Shown here piece after piece: positions 1-11,403 of a DNA stretch of 64,000 bases. Every line of letters starts with the position of its first letter. Positions within the stretch are counted from its first letter, which is position 1. Position numbers and translations under genes: made by a program. This DNA comes from Leisingera aquaemixtae (GTDB lineage: Bacteria; Pseudomonadota; Alphaproteobacteria; Rhodobacterales; Rhodobacteraceae): positions 372,001 to 436,000 of the forward strand of contig NZ_CYSR01000021.1 in assembly GCF_001458395.1 (NCBI RefSeq), written 5' to 3'. Under the pieces are notes generated by a model, which searched no databases, was not told the origin of the DNA, and was given only the letters and a program-made list of their open reading frames with translations.

Positions 1-674
1 ACCGGCAGATAGGGGCCGCCGCCGGCATAGTCCCAGACCGCCAGCGCGCCATGCGCGTGCAGCAGGCGGCTGATGGGATCGGGGTCCGTCACAATGCCGG
101 TCACGTTGGAGGCGGCAGAAAAGCTGCCGATTTTCAGGTCGCTGTCCGCGTGCTGTTTCAGGGCCAGTTCCAGCACTGCCAGATCCGGGCCGCCCTCGGC
201 TGCTTCGGGGATCTCCACCACCTCGGCCTTGCTCTCGCGCCAGGGCAGGATGTTGGAGTGATGCTCATAAGGGCCGATGAAAACCACTGGCCGCGCGGCC
301 TCGTTGACGCCAAACAGGCTCACCAGCCGGTTGAGGCCCGCAGTGGCGCCGGAGCCGGTGAAGATCACCGCATCCTGTGCCGTGGCGCCGGTGAGACGGG
401 CAATCTCGCTGCGCGCCTCGCGGCGCAGCCGGGTCATCTGGGTGCCGCAGTAGGACGCCTCGGTATGGGAGTTGGCGTAGAAGGGCAGCACCTGGGCGGC
501 CACGAAATCCTCCACCTGGCGCAGGGCGCGGCCGGAGGCGACGTAATCGGCATAGACCAGCGGCACCTCGCCATCGAGACCGGGGATCATCACGCCGTCG
601 CCAATCACGCTGCGGCCAAGGGTTCCGTCCTGTGCGGCCTGCCGGATTGTCTGTTTGAATGCTGCCAGGGTCAT
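1..674 (-). CDS. Class V aminotransferase-fold PLP enzyme, partial (C-terminus beyond left edge)
   Basis: The first 224 codons of a fold-type I PLP enzyme related to the aminotransferase class V / SufS-like cysteine desulfurase group; the reaction cannot be named. The region around FYANSHTEASYCGTQMTRLR and the loop IFTGSGATAGLNRL are typical of the family, and WDYAGGGPY contains the Asp expected to contact the pyridinium nitrogen. The Schiff-base Lys lies outside the window. The start is the ATG at 674, about 100 bases from a divergently transcribed Lrp-type gene, which suggests an amino-acid-responsive pair. A selenocysteine lyase/isopenicillin epimerase-like annotation is equally possible. 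Confidence 0.8.
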   Translation of the reverse strand, partial: MTLAAFKQTIRQAAQDGTLGRSVIGDGVMIPGLDGEVPLVYADYVASGRALRQVEDFVAAQVLPFYANSHTEASYCGTQMTRLRREARSEIARLTGATAQDAVIFTGSGATAGLNRLVSLFGVNEAARPVVFIGPYEHHSNILPWRESKAEVVEIPEAAEGGPDLAVLELALKQHADSDLKIGSFSAASNVTGIVTDPDPISRLLHAHGALAVWDYAGGGPYLP

Positions 675-778
675 GTCGCGCCTCCGAAATCTGTGAGGCC
701 ACTATGAACGGAGTTTCGCGAGATAACTTTATCAATTACTGAGTGGATTGACCTATTATTGTGTCATATGATCCAATC

Positions 779-1240
779 ATGACCAAATCGGCAGATCAAA
801 TTGACCTTGCGATCCTGAAGGCCCTGCAGCAGGACGCCAGCCTGTCGCAGCGCGAGCTGGCGGACAAGGTGGGGCTGTCGCAGAACGCCTGCTGGCGGCG
901 GCTGAAGGCGCTGAACGAAAGCGGGCTGCTGAAAGGCTCCACCGCGCGGCTGGACCGCAAGCAGCTGGGGCTGGACCTGGTGGTGTTCGTGCTGCTGCGC
1001 ACCCGGCACCATTCGGCGGAGTGGCTGCAAAAGTTCCGCCGCCATGTGCTGACGATCCCGGAGGTGGTGGATTTCCACCGGATCGGCGGCGATTACGATT
1101 ATCAGCTGAAAGTGGTGACAGAGGACATGGCCAGCTACGACAAGGTCTATCAGCGGCTGATCTCGGGCGTGGAGCTGGACAGCGTGACCTCCTATTTCGC
1201 GATGGAAGCCATCGCCGAAGGCCGCCCGCTGCCGCTTTAG
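779..1240 (+). CDS. Lrp/AsnC-family transcriptional regulator
   Basis: A 153-residue protein of normal Lrp/AsnC length. Residues about 5-55 form the winged helix-turn-helix (LSQRELADKVGLSQNACWRR), and the C-terminal two thirds (VFVLLRTRHHSAEW, FHRIGGDYDYQLKVV) is the RAM ligand-binding and oligomerisation domain. A GTG at 761 would add six residues, but the ATG at 779 puts the start in the usual place before the first helix. It is divergent from the PLP enzyme at 1-674 and is likely its amino-acid-sensing local regulator; that link is inferred from position only. Confidence 0.88.
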   Translation: MTKSADQIDLAILKALQQDASLSQRELADKVGLSQNACWRRLKALNESGLLKGSTARLDRKQLGLDLVVFVLLRTRHHSAEWLQKFRRHVLTIPEVVDFHRIGGDYDYQLKVVTEDMASYDKVYQRLISGVELDSVTSYFAMEAIAEGRPLPL

Positions 1241-1247
1241 AAAAGGA

Positions 1248-1312
1248 TGAAGCGGGGGCTCTGCCCCCAGCCCTGCGGGCTTCCCCCGGGATACTTCCGG
1301 CCAGAAGAAGAC
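1248..1312. repeat. GC-rich intergenic palindromic repeat
   Basis: The sequence GGGGGCTCTGCCCCC forms a hairpin and is followed by a CCCGCAGGGC-like inverted segment and the tail CGGCCAGAAGAAG. I know this combination as a dispersed intergenic element of Rhodobacteraceae. It sits just after the Lrp stop and could end transcription between the convergent genes at 1240 and 1321. Copy number could not be checked here. Confidence 0.5.
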
Positions 1313-1320
1313 CCTATTGG

Positions 1321-1893
1321 TCAGTGACCGAAGGCGCTGTCCTTCATCCATTTCGGGCGCTTGCCGTCCGGACCCATGCGCATGTGCAGGCAGGCGGTGC
1401 CGAGGCGCTGGAAATAGAGGATATCGACCGGATACCAGCCGGCCGAAGGCACCTCGACCTTGGTCATGATGGTGCTGTCGCAGGACTGGCGGCCGTCAAA
1501 TTCGCCCACGATCTGGCCGCCGATATTGGCCCGCAGCCCGTCGTTGGTCAGGAAGTCGATATTGTGGATGCCGGGCTGGTCGAACTTCACGTATCCGGTG
1601 ATTCTGGCCGCCACATGCATCGGCCGCTTGGCGGTCAGGGTGTTCTGCCCCTCTTCGGTGTCGCGGTTGTCCAGTCCGGCGATGGGGCGGCCGCGCTCGC
1701 TGCCGATTTTCAGCGCCGAGGAGGCTTCGGCCAGTGTTTTCACGTCCTGCGGGTAGGCGTAGACCACCGCAAGACCGGGCTTGACGCCAGAGGGCTGCGG
1801 ATTTGCGGGTGTGAGTTTCAGTGGTGCCGCGCCTGCCGCCGCCGCCAGAACCGTGAGCGCCGCCGCGGCAGCTGCCTTCATCATCAACTTCAT
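1321..1893 (-). CDS. Secreted PA14-domain-like protein
   Basis: A 190-residue protein with an Ala-rich N-terminal signal peptide (about residues 1-22) and a start preceded by AGGGAG. The body resembles a PA14 beta-barrel: GYVKFDQPGIHNIDFLTNDG, then GGQIVGEF, then VPSAGWYPVDILYFQR match the repeated strand pattern (sugar-binding or adhesive in other proteins). Two cysteines (SCDS and TACLHM) could form a disulfide, fitting a periplasmic or external location. It stands alone, convergent with the Lrp gene and downstream of rpsD. Binding target unknown; the domain call is by pattern, not by search. Confidence 0.65.
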   Translation of the reverse strand: MKLMMKAAAAAALTVLAAAAGAAPLKLTPANPQPSGVKPGLAVVYAYPQDVKTLAEASSALKIGSERGRPIAGLDNRDTEEGQNTLTAKRPMHVAARITGYVKFDQPGIHNIDFLTNDGLRANIGGQIVGEFDGRQSCDSTIMTKVEVPSAGWYPVDILYFQRLGTACLHMRMGPDGKRPKWMKDSAFGH

Positions 1894-2003
1894 GGGTCAC
1901 TCCCTGTCGCTTTTGAGGAAGGATAGTACCAATGATGCCGCCGGACCACAGCTTTCCTTGCTGCCGCGCCGGGCGCCTGCGGCAAGGCGGCCGCGCCACA
2001 GAA

Positions 2004-2030
2004 AAAGGGCTGCCCGTTTGGACAGCCCTT
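2004..2030 (-). terminator. Rho-independent terminator of rpsD
   Basis: Read on the minus strand, AAGGGCTG and CAGCCCTT form an 8-bp stem, extended by CC/GG around an AAAC loop, followed directly by CTTTTTC. It lies 28 bases beyond the rpsD stop. Confidence 0.75.
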
Positions 2031-2057
2031 CCGCCAGTTGCCCTGAGGGCAGCAGGC

Positions 2058-2678
2058 TTAGTTCTTGGCGTAGAATTCGACGACCAGGTTCGGTTCCATG
2101 ATCACCGGATACGGCACGTCGCCCAGGGACGGGGTGCGCACGAAGGTTGCGGTCATCTTGGAGTGGTCGGCTTCGATGTAATCCGGCACATCGCGCTCAG
2201 CCAGCTGAACGGCTTCCAGAATGGCAACCATCTGCTTGGACTTGTCGCGGACCTCGATCACGTCGCCCTCTTTCACGCGGTAGGAGGGGATGTTCACGCG
2301 CTTGCCGTTGACCAGGACGTGGCCGTGGTTGACGAACTGGCGGGCCGCAAAGACGGTCGGCACGAACTTGGCGCGGTAGACGACGGCGTCCAGGCGGCGC
2401 TCCAGCAGGCCGATCAGGTTTTCACCGGTGTCGCCCTTCACACGCTCGGCTTCGCCGTAGATGCGGCGGAACTGCTTTTCGGTCAGGTCGCCGTAGTAGC
2501 CCTTCAGCTTCTGCTTGGCGCGCAGCTGGATGCCGAAGTCGGACAGTTTGCCCTTGCGGCGCTGGCCGTGCTGGCCCGGGCCGTAGTCGCGGCGGTTGAC
2601 CGGGGACTTCGGGCGGCCCCAGATGTTTTCGCCCATGCGGCGGTCGATTTTGTACTTGGCAGACGTGCGTTTGGTCAC
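2058..2678 (-). CDS. rpsD: 30S ribosomal protein S4
   Basis: A 206-residue protein of exactly the usual S4 length. It binds 16S rRNA early in 30S assembly. The N-terminus ([20 protein letters not shown]) and the S4 RNA-binding domain from about residue 95 ([34 protein letters not shown]) are characteristic. The start is a GTG at 2678 with AGGAGA seven bases upstream; the frame stays open far upstream but that extension has no S4 similarity. It is monocistronic, ending at a clear terminator, as is usual for rpsD in Rhodobacterales. Confidence 0.97.
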   Translation of the reverse strand: MTKRTSAKYKIDRRMGENIWGRPKSPVNRRDYGPGQHGQRRKGKLSDFGIQLRAKQKLKGYYGDLTEKQFRRIYGEAERVKGDTGENLIGLLERRLDAVVYRAKFVPTVFAARQFVNHGHVLVNGKRVNIPSYRVKEGDVIEVRDKSKQMVAILEAVQLAERDVPDYIEADHSKMTATFVRTPSLGDVPYPVIMEPNLVVEFYAKN

Positions 2679-3004
2679 GGCTGATCTCCTTCTAAAGTGG
2701 CATTGCAGCTGCTTCCGAAAACCGGCTCCCACTTTTCGGGCTGCAATCGCGTCTGCCACTGCACCGTCTGTGTGTACCTGTCCCAGGAGACCTGCAACAA
2801 TCGAAGGGCGTTGTCCTCTTGCTCCGCATCCAGGATCCGGGCATGACAGGCATCCCCTTGCGGGGGCCACCAACACCAATGAAGCCGCGCTTATATCGGG
2901 GTTCGGGGCGGAGTCAACATGGCTGTGGCGCGAATGGTGCGAAAAACTGCATCCGCAGCGGGTCAGGCCGCCGCATGGCCCCCTGCCCCGTCCAGGCAAA
3001 GGCG
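2679..3004. other. rpsD leader / intergenic region with a dispersed repeat
   Basis: No gene is visible in these 326 bases. Positions about 2711-2745 (TTCCGAAAACCGGCTCCCAC followed by TTTTCGGGCTG) match a short palindromic element I know from many alphaproteobacterial intergenic regions. The rest should hold the rpsD promoter; no S4-binding autoregulatory fold could be identified with confidence. Confidence 0.4.
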
Positions 3005-4078
3005 TCAGGCAGCCTCGTGCCGCAGGATCGCCGCTTCGGACGGGCTGAGGCTTCGGCGGGCATAGGCGCCATAGGCCAGCGGGTTGCGCTCCAGCTCCGG
3101 CTGCAGGCGGAACAGTCTTTCCCTGTCCGCGCCGCTGAGCGCCGTGAGCGAGGCACTGGACGGGTGGAAGCTGTCGGTTTCCACCCCGTTGGCCCAGAGC
3201 ACCTGATGGCTGGCCAGCATCAGGTGAATATAGGTGACTTCCCGCACCGAGGCATCGGGCAGGATCGTGCGGCCATTGACCAGATCGCCGGCCGCCACCA
3301 GCACCTCGGGCGTGTTGAACAGCGCCTGCACATGCGCGCCGCGCAGCAGCATCCGGTGATCGGGAGAGACCAGCAGTTCCTGCTCCGGCCGGCCGATCCC
3401 CAGGGCGCCTGCGTGAATGCGGACCGGGCGCAGCTGCGGCATCACATACAGGCGCGCACCGGTGATCCGGCGGGAGCCGATCCACAGGATCTCCTGCGCG
3501 CCGCTGTCGCGGGTCTGGACCCTATCGCCTTCGCGCAGCTGTTCCACCGGTTGCGGCCCGCTGGGGGTCGCAATCAGCGTGCCGGGGGTAAAGCAGATGA
3601 CGCCGCCTTCGCCCTCGGCCCCGCTCTGGAGCTGGTCTGTACGGACGGCGCCAAGTGCGTGATGCACCACCCAGAGGTCGGTGCCGCGCGGCGGCAATTC
3701 ACCGGCAAACATCACCAGCCGGGGCTGGCCCGGGCCGGTTTCAATCAGGGTGGCGGTGAAACTCTGCACGCCGTTGGTCACTGCGAAGCTGCTGTCCGGC
3801 AGCGCCGCGTCAGCCGCCGCCGCGCTGATGCCTGTCCGGTTCTGCAGCGCCGCGCCAACCAGCCGGCGCACCGACCGCGCCGCGCGGCGGCGCATCTCTG
3901 CATCGCCGTTTGCCATATCCAGCCGCGACAGCCCGGCCGGCCCGTCCACCCGCACGGCATCGCCATGCCAGGACCAGGCCGCGCCTGTAATCAGCGCGTC
4001 CACCGGCGCGGCCCGAAGGCCGTCGATCTCGGTTTGCGACCAGGACATAACAAACGTGCCGTGAAAGCCCGTTTTCAT
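3005..4078 (-). CDS. Stand-alone Hint-domain protein
   Basis: A 357-residue protein whose central and C-terminal part is a Hedgehog/intein (Hint) domain. The block-A-like start is [20 protein letters not shown] (catalytic-type Cys at about residue 161), followed by [11 protein letters not shown], the block-B-like SPDHRMLL and a C-terminal DSFHPSS. Such Hint proteins without a partner extein are abundant in Rhodobacterales and uncharacterised. The first ~150 residues are unlike Hint and may be the part released or modified. The usual His-Asn end of a splicing intein is not evident, so self-cleavage rather than splicing is more likely. No signal peptide. Start at 4078; an internal ATG at 4048 lacks a ribosome site. 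Confidence 0.8.
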   Translation of the reverse strand: MKTGFHGTFVMSWSQTEIDGLRAAPVDALITGAAWSWHGDAVRVDGPAGLSRLDMANGDAEMRRRAARSVRRLVGAALQNRTGISAAAADAALPDSSFAVTNGVQSFTATLIETGPGQPRLVMFAGELPPRGTDLWVVHHALGAVRTDQLQSGAEGEGGVICFTPGTLIATPSGPQPVEQLREGDRVQTRDSGAQEILWIGSRRITGARLYVMPQLRPVRIHAGALGIGRPEQELLVSPDHRMLLRGAHVQALFNTPEVLVAAGDLVNGRTILPDASVREVTYIHLMLASHQVLWANGVETDSFHPSSASLTALSGADRERLFRLQPELERNPLAYGAYARRSLSPSEAAILRHEAA

Positions 4079-4282
4079 CTGCCTGTATGCCCGCTTCAGT
4101 GTGTTATTTTTTGCGGAACGTTAACGCAGTGTTCTTACTCCGGAAACTGCGATGCGGTTGAAACGCTTGTGAACGTGCCCTTTGCGCACCAATCTTCACT
4201 GGGTTGAAGCCGGGCTTGCGCCACTCAATCACCGGGGCGGCAAACCGGCGGCCGGGCGCCTGGAATACCCTCTCTCCGCGCC

Positions 4283-5200
4283 TCAGGTCATCGGGCTGTA
4301 ACTGGCCCGCAGGGCATCGGCCGCCTGGCGCACCACGCCGACGACCTGCATCAGCTGCCGCGCCAGCGGGTTGCTGCGGCGCCAGATCATGCCGATGGTG
4401 CGGGCGGGCTGCGGGTCGCGGAAGCGGGCCACCGACACCACCGCCGAGCGGGTTTCAACCGGCACGGCCATTTCGGGAATGAGCGTCACGCCGATGCCGG
4501 CGCTGACCATCTGAACCAGCGTCGACAGGGAGCTGCCGTCCAGCAGCTCGCGCGGGGCGGCCGACTGCATGTTGCAGAAAGACAGCGCCTGATCGCGGAA
4601 GCAGTGCCCTTCCTCCAGCAGCAGGAGCCGCATTTCGCGCAAGCCCTCAGGCCCCGGAACCGGCTTGCCAGTATCCTCCCCCGGGCGCACCAGCACGAAG
4701 TCCTCGGAGAACAGCGGCACCTCCTCGAACGCAGGCTCAGAGACCGGCAGCGCCACGATGGCGGTGTCCAGACGCCCCTCGCCCAGTTCCTCCAGCAGCT
4801 TGGGGGTCACGGTTTCGCGCACCCGGATGTCGGCCTCCGGATACTGCCGGGTCAGCGTGCCGACAATGGAGGGCAGCAGATACGGCGCGATGGTGGGAAT
4901 CACCCCGATCCGCAGCCGCCCGGCCAGCCCCTCGCGCGAGGCGCGGGCCAGCTCGCCCAGCTCATCCACCGAACGCAGGATGCCGCGCACCCTGACCGCC
5001 AGATCTTCGCCAAAGCTGGTCAGACGCACCTGGCGTGCCCCGCGCTCCACCAGCTGCACCCCCAGCACTTCCTCCAATTCTTTGATCTGAACCGACAAAG
5101 CGGGCTGAGACACCGCGCAGGTCTCTGCCGCGCGGCCGAAATGGCGGTGCTGTGCCAGCGCCTCGAAATAGCGCATCTGGCGGAGGGTCACGTTTATCAT
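4283..5200 (-). CDS. oxyR: OxyR-type hydrogen peroxide sensor (LysR family)
   Basis: A 305-residue LysR regulator. The helix-turn-helix lies at about 1-60 (FGRAAETCAVSQPALSVQIK). The regulatory domain has LLLEEGHCFRDQALSFC, placing the two redox cysteines at 200 and 209, equivalent to Cys199 and Cys208 of E. coli OxyR, and SSLSTLVQMVSAGIGVTLIP, the family hallmark. Peroxide would form the 200-209 disulfide and activate the adjacent divergent katG. The two genes are 222 bases apart with a palindrome near the oxyR start. Confidence 0.93.
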   Translation of the reverse strand: MINVTLRQMRYFEALAQHRHFGRAAETCAVSQPALSVQIKELEEVLGVQLVERGARQVRLTSFGEDLAVRVRGILRSVDELGELARASREGLAGRLRIGVIPTIAPYLLPSIVGTLTRQYPEADIRVRETVTPKLLEELGEGRLDTAIVALPVSEPAFEEVPLFSEDFVLVRPGEDTGKPVPGPEGLREMRLLLLEEGHCFRDQALSFCNMQSAAPRELLDGSSLSTLVQMVSAGIGVTLIPEMAVPVETRSAVVSVARFRDPQPARTIGMIWRRSNPLARQLMQVVGVVRQAADALRASYSPMT

Positions 5201-7630
<2,430 letters not shown>

Positions 7631-7652
7631 ACACGGCCCATCGCGCAAACAG

Positions 7653-7680
7653 GGCGCTCCGGGAAACCGGGGCGCCTTTC
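7653..7680 (+). terminator. Rho-independent terminator of katG
   Basis: GGCGCTCCGG and CCGGGGCGCC form a 10-bp stem (one G-U pair) around a GAAA tetraloop, followed by TTTCTCATT, 22 bases after the katG stop. Confidence 0.8.
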
Positions 7681-7735
7681 TCATTGCACGGCCTAGGAAC
7701 AACACTGAGGGCAGCGCCTGACCCTGGGTGGGCGT

Positions 7736-7788
7736 GAAGCGCCCTCCCGTGGGGAGGGTCGGGCGCTGCCCGGCCTACGGCCGGGCGG
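7736..7788 (-). repeat. Palindromic intergenic repeat, copy A
   Basis: This 53-base element has two hairpins, GCCCGGCC-tac-GGCCGGGC and CCCTCCC-gtg-GGGAGGG. It matches the element at 11404-11456 in inverted orientation with about 8 differences, several compensatory within stems. It lies just downstream of the oxidase subunit IV stop, so it could end or protect the cox transcript. Confidence 0.65.
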
Positions 7789-7796
7789 AACGGTCG

Positions 7797-8168
7797 TTAC
7801 TCAGGCGCCCCTGCCCCCTGCCCAAGTTCAATCACCCGGGTGCCGGCGGTGTAATCCGACTCGATGATCAGAATCGCCAGCAGCCCGATCAGCGCCAGCG
7901 GCGGCAGCAGGATCGCGTAGATCAGCGCCAGCCGCTCCCAGGCCATATGCATGAAGACGGCGATGATCAGCCCCGCCTTCAGCACCATGAAGATCAGGAT
8001 CAGGCTCCAGCGCAAGAGCCCCTGCAGCTGTGCGTAATCCACCCAGTACGAGCCGGCGCTGAGGATGAACAGCAAGACCCAGACCACGAAGTAAAGCTTG
8101 ATCGGATGCTGCTGCCCCTCGTCATGCGCCACATGCCGGGTTGCCAATGCGTGCGGTGTGTCTGTCAT
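7797..8168 (-). CDS. Cytochrome c oxidase subunit IV (prokaryotic type)
   Basis: A 123-residue membrane protein with three hydrophobic helices (about residues 23-42, 54-73 and 81-102) and the motif KAGLIIAVFMHMAWE, typical of the small subunit IV of bacterial haem-copper oxidases. It is the last gene of the oxidase cluster, nine bases after the subunit III gene. This subunit is thought to help assemble or stabilise the complex rather than bind cofactors. Confidence 0.85.
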   Translation of the reverse strand: MTDTPHALATRHVAHDEGQQHPIKLYFVVWVLLFILSAGSYWVDYAQLQGLLRWSLILIFMVLKAGLIIAVFMHMAWERLALIYAILLPPLALIGLLAILIIESDYTAGTRVIELGQGAGAPE

Positions 8169-8177
8169 GGCGGCCCC

Positions 8178-8894
8178 CTACCACAGATAGAAGAATGCAA
8201 AGATGAAGACCCAGACCAGGTCGACGAAATGCCAGTACAGCCCCATGATCTCGACCGCCTCGTAATCGCCGTTGCCCGCCGACATCCAGCTGCGCTGGTC
8301 GCGATCAAATTCTCCGCGCCAGACCTTGAGGGCGACGATGATCAGAAAAATCACCCCAATGGTCACATGGGTGCCGTGAAAGCCGGTGATCATGAAGAAG
8401 CTGGCGCCGAATTGCTCCGCCCCCCAGGGGTTGCCCCAGGGGCGCACGCCCTCGGAAATCAGCTTGGACCATTCAAACGCCTGCATCCCCACGAAACACG
8501 CGCCCAGCGCGGCGGTCGCAAACATCAGCGCGGCGGTCGCCTTGCGCGCCTTGCGGTAGGCGCAGTTCACCGCCATCGCCATGGTGCCGGAGGAGGAGAT
8601 CAGCACAAAGGTCATGATGGCGATCAGGATCAATGGCAGGTCGCGGCCGCCGATGTGCAGGGCAAAAACCTCGCTGGCGTTGGGCCATTCGGCATTGGTG
8701 GAGCTGCGGGCGGTCAGATAGGCGACCAGGAAGCAGGCAAAGATAAATGTGTCGCTGAGCAGCAGGATCCACATCATCGCCTTGCCCCAGGAGACCTTTT
8801 TGAACGCCCGCTGGTCCGAGCTCCAGTCGGCGGCGAAACCGCTGTGCCCCTGTTGCAGCAGTGTCTGGTCCTGGCCTTGCAGCGGATGGTCCAT
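8178..8894 (-). CDS. Cytochrome c oxidase subunit III
   Basis: A 238-residue polytopic protein of the CoxC/CyoC family. Visible hallmarks are the conserved GFHGTHVTIGVIFL helix and the C-terminal MGLYWHFVDLVWVFIFAFFY. Subunit III binds lipid and supports proton uptake by subunit I. The start at 8894 has GAGGGAGGGAG upstream. A second, divergent subunit III homologue lies immediately upstream, as in coxMNOP-type oxidases. Confidence 0.92.
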   Translation of the reverse strand: MDHPLQGQDQTLLQQGHSGFAADWSSDQRAFKKVSWGKAMMWILLLSDTFIFACFLVAYLTARSSTNAEWPNASEVFALHIGGRDLPLILIAIMTFVLISSSGTMAMAVNCAYRKARKATAALMFATAALGACFVGMQAFEWSKLISEGVRPWGNPWGAEQFGASFFMITGFHGTHVTIGVIFLIIVALKVWRGEFDRDQRSWMSAGNGDYEAVEIMGLYWHFVDLVWVFIFAFFYLW

Positions 8895-8907
8895 CAGTCT
8901 CCCTCCC

Positions 8908-9606
8908 TCAAGTCACGGCGGCGCGGCACAGCGCCAGAAAGGCGTTGCCCCAGCCCTGAAGCAGCGCAAACAGCATCAGCCAGAACGCCAGCAGCCCGTG
9001 CCAGTAAAGCGCGCAGAGCCGCACCCCCGGCAGCAGCGCCTTGACGTCCCCGCCGCCGGCGTGGCGCAGGCAGATGGCCGCCAGCGCGATGATGCCGCCC
9101 AGCACATGCAGCCCGTGCAGGCCGGTGATCAGGTAGAAAAAGCTGGCCGCCGGGGGGCCGTCCAGCGGGTAGCCGCCGCTGGTCAGCGCAATCCACACCT
9201 GCGCCTGCCCGGCCAGAAAGGCGAGCGTGGCGATGCTGGCGGCAATCAGGCTGGCGCGCAGCCAGCGCGTGGTGCCCGCCCGCGCGGAGATCACCACGAA
9301 CTGCATGAACAGGCTGGCCAGCAGCAGCAGCGCCGTATTGAGCCAGACCCGGCCGGGCAGCGGCACCAGTTCCCACGGCGTCTCGTCGATCTGCATGACA
9401 AAAGCACTGCCAAGCATCGCAAACAGCCCGCCGGCCACGGCGAGGAAGACGGCGATGAAGATGAAGCCCGGCGCGCGCCCCGGGCCATGGCCCGCCAAGG
9501 GGGCAATGCCGGTTTCCAGCCAGGGCTTGGAGGCCAGGCGTTGCTGCGACAGCCACAGCCCGGCGGCCAGGGCGACCAGCACCAGGAAGGCCAGGATGAC
9601 CGTCAC
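8908..9606 (-). CDS. Second cytochrome c oxidase subunit III homologue
   Basis: A 232-residue membrane protein with several helices and the subunit III signatures YLITGLHGLHVLGGIIAL and LCALYWHGLLAFWLMLFALL. It is shorter and more divergent than the gene at 8178. The start is a GTG overlapping the stop of subunit I (GTGA), implying translational coupling. Paired subunit III genes are known from coxMNOP of rhizobia; whether both enter one complex is not shown by sequence. The N-terminal helix could be an anchor replacing a missing helix of the partner. Confidence 0.8.
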   Translation of the reverse strand: MTVILAFLVLVALAAGLWLSQQRLASKPWLETGIAPLAGHGPGRAPGFIFIAVFLAVAGGLFAMLGSAFVMQIDETPWELVPLPGRVWLNTALLLLASLFMQFVVISARAGTTRWLRASLIAASIATLAFLAGQAQVWIALTSGGYPLDGPPAASFFYLITGLHGLHVLGGIIALAAICLRHAGGGDVKALLPGVRLCALYWHGLLAFWLMLFALLQGWGNAFLALCRAAVT

Positions 9607-11378
9607 AGCCGCCTCCCCCCGCTGTCCGGCACCCAGGGATCGTTCTGGGCGACGTAATCCTTGGGCGCGCCGGGCACGCTGTAGTCATAGGCCCAGCGGT
9701 AGACGTTGGGCAGGTCATCCCCCCAGTTGCCATGCCGCGGCGGCGTTTCCGGCGTCTGCCACTCCAGCGAGGTGGCGCGCCAGGGGTTGCCGCCCGCCGC
9801 AAGCCCGTGACGCAGGCTCCAGAAGATGTTGAACAGGAACAGCACCTGCACCGCGCCGACAATCAGCGCGGCGGAGGAGATGAAGGCATTGAGCCCGTCC
9901 ACCGGCGCGGTCAGGAAGGCCGGCTCGCCGATCTCGAAATAGCGGCGCGGCACCCCGACGAGGCCGACATAGTGCATCGGGAAGAATACCGCATAGGCCC
10001 CGATGAAGGTGACCCAGAAGTGGATCTGGCCCATCGCCTCATTCAGCATCCGTCCGGTGATCTTGGGATACCAGTGGTAGATCGCGCCGAAGATCACCAT
10101 GATCGGCGCCACCCCCATCACCATGTGGAAATGCGCCACCACGAACATGGTGTCGCTGAGCGGCACATCGACCACCACGTTGCCCAGGAACAGCCCCGTC
10201 AGCCCGCCGTTCACGAAGGTCACGATGAAGCCCAGCGCAAACAGCATCGGCAGGGTCAGGTGGATGTCGCCCTTCCACAGGGTCAGGATCCAGTTGTAGA
10301 CCTTGATCGCGGTCGGGATCGCGATGATGAGCGTGGTGGTGGCGAAGAAGAAGCCGAACCACGGATGCATGCCCGAGACATACATGTGGTGCGCCCAGAC
10401 GATGAAGCTGAGCGCGCCGATGATGACGATGGCCCAGACCATCATCCGGTAGCCGAAGACATTCTTGCGCGCATGCACCGCGATCAGGTCGGAGACGATG
10501 CCGAAGGCGGGCAGCGCCACGATATAGACCTCCGGATGGCCAAAGAACCAGAACAGGTGCTGGAAGGCAATCGGGCTGCCGCCGCCGTAGCTCAGCTTTT
10601 CGCCCAGCTCCACCAGCGTTGGCATGAAGAACGACGTGCCCAGCAGCCGGTCGAACAGCATCATCACGCAGGCCACGAACAGCGCCGGGAACGCCAGAAG
10701 CGCCATCACCGTTGCGGTGAAGATGCCCCAGACCGTCAGCGGCAGCCGCATCATCGTCATGCCGCGGGTGCGGGCCTGCAGCACGGTGACGGCATAGTTC
10801 AAACCGCCCATGGTAAAGCCGATGATGAACAGAATGAGCGACACCAGCATCAGGATGATGCCGCTTTGCGCGCCGCCCGGCGTGCCCGACAGCACCGCCT
10901 GCGGCGGGGACAGCGTCCAGCCCGCGCCGGTCGGCCCGCCGGGAACAAAGAAGCTGGCCACCAGCACCAGCACCGCCAGCAGGTAGATCCAGTAGCTGAG
11001 CATATTGACGAAGGGAAACACCATGTCGCGGGCGCCGACCATCAGCGGGATCAGGTAATTGCCGAAACCGCCGAGGAAGATCGCGGTCAGCAGATAGATC
11101 ACCATGATCATCCCGTGCATGGTGACGAACTGGTAATAGGCCTCGGGCGTGATGAAGTCGAACAGCCCCGGAAAGCCCAGCTGCAGCCGCATCAGCCAGG
11201 ACAGCACCAGCGCCACCAGGCCGATGGCCGCGGCGGTGCCGGAATACTGGATGGCGATGTATTTGGCGTCCTGCGAGAAAACATATTTGCCAATCCAGCT
11301 GTGCGCATGCGGCGGCATCACATCGGCAACTTCGCGCGGCGGCAGATTGCTGTCGTGTTCAGGCAGGATGTCGGTCAT
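9603..11378 (-). CDS. ctaD: Cytochrome c oxidase subunit I
   Basis: A 591-residue catalytic subunit of a haem-copper oxidase reducing O2 to water with proton pumping. Haem and copper motifs: MHGMIMVIYLL, GHPEVYIVALPAFG (CuB His, Tyr cross-link and the channel Glu), WAHHMYVSGM (CuB His pair) and VAHFHMVMG (haem ligands). The K-channel Lys is present in PTAIKVYNW, and GGFGNYLIPLMVGARD fits the D-channel entry. So an A-type, pumping enzyme is expected. The start at 11378 has GGAG upstream; an in-frame extension to 11453 lies in the palindromic repeat and is not coding. Confidence 0.95.
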   Translation of the reverse strand: MTDILPEHDSNLPPREVADVMPPHAHSWIGKYVFSQDAKYIAIQYSGTAAAIGLVALVLSWLMRLQLGFPGLFDFITPEAYYQFVTMHGMIMVIYLLTAIFLGGFGNYLIPLMVGARDMVFPFVNMLSYWIYLLAVLVLVASFFVPGGPTGAGWTLSPPQAVLSGTPGGAQSGIILMLVSLILFIIGFTMGGLNYAVTVLQARTRGMTMMRLPLTVWGIFTATVMALLAFPALFVACVMMLFDRLLGTSFFMPTLVELGEKLSYGGGSPIAFQHLFWFFGHPEVYIVALPAFGIVSDLIAVHARKNVFGYRMMVWAIVIIGALSFIVWAHHMYVSGMHPWFGFFFATTTLIIAIPTAIKVYNWILTLWKGDIHLTLPMLFALGFIVTFVNGGLTGLFLGNVVVDVPLSDTMFVVAHFHMVMGVAPIMVIFGAIYHWYPKITGRMLNEAMGQIHFWVTFIGAYAVFFPMHYVGLVGVPRRYFEIGEPAFLTAPVDGLNAFISSAALIVGAVQVLFLFNIFWSLRHGLAAGGNPWRATSLEWQTPETPPRHGNWGDDLPNVYRWAYDYSVPGAPKDYVAQNDPWVPDSGGRRL

Positions 11379-11403
11379 TGCAGGACTCCATCGCGTTTGC
11401 GTC

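Noticed and set aside
2058-3485. 475-residue open frame extending rpsD far upstream
   Set aside because: Only the last 206 residues are S4, and a GTG with an AGGAGA ribosome site marks that start; the rest is the shadow of the Hint gene and spacer.
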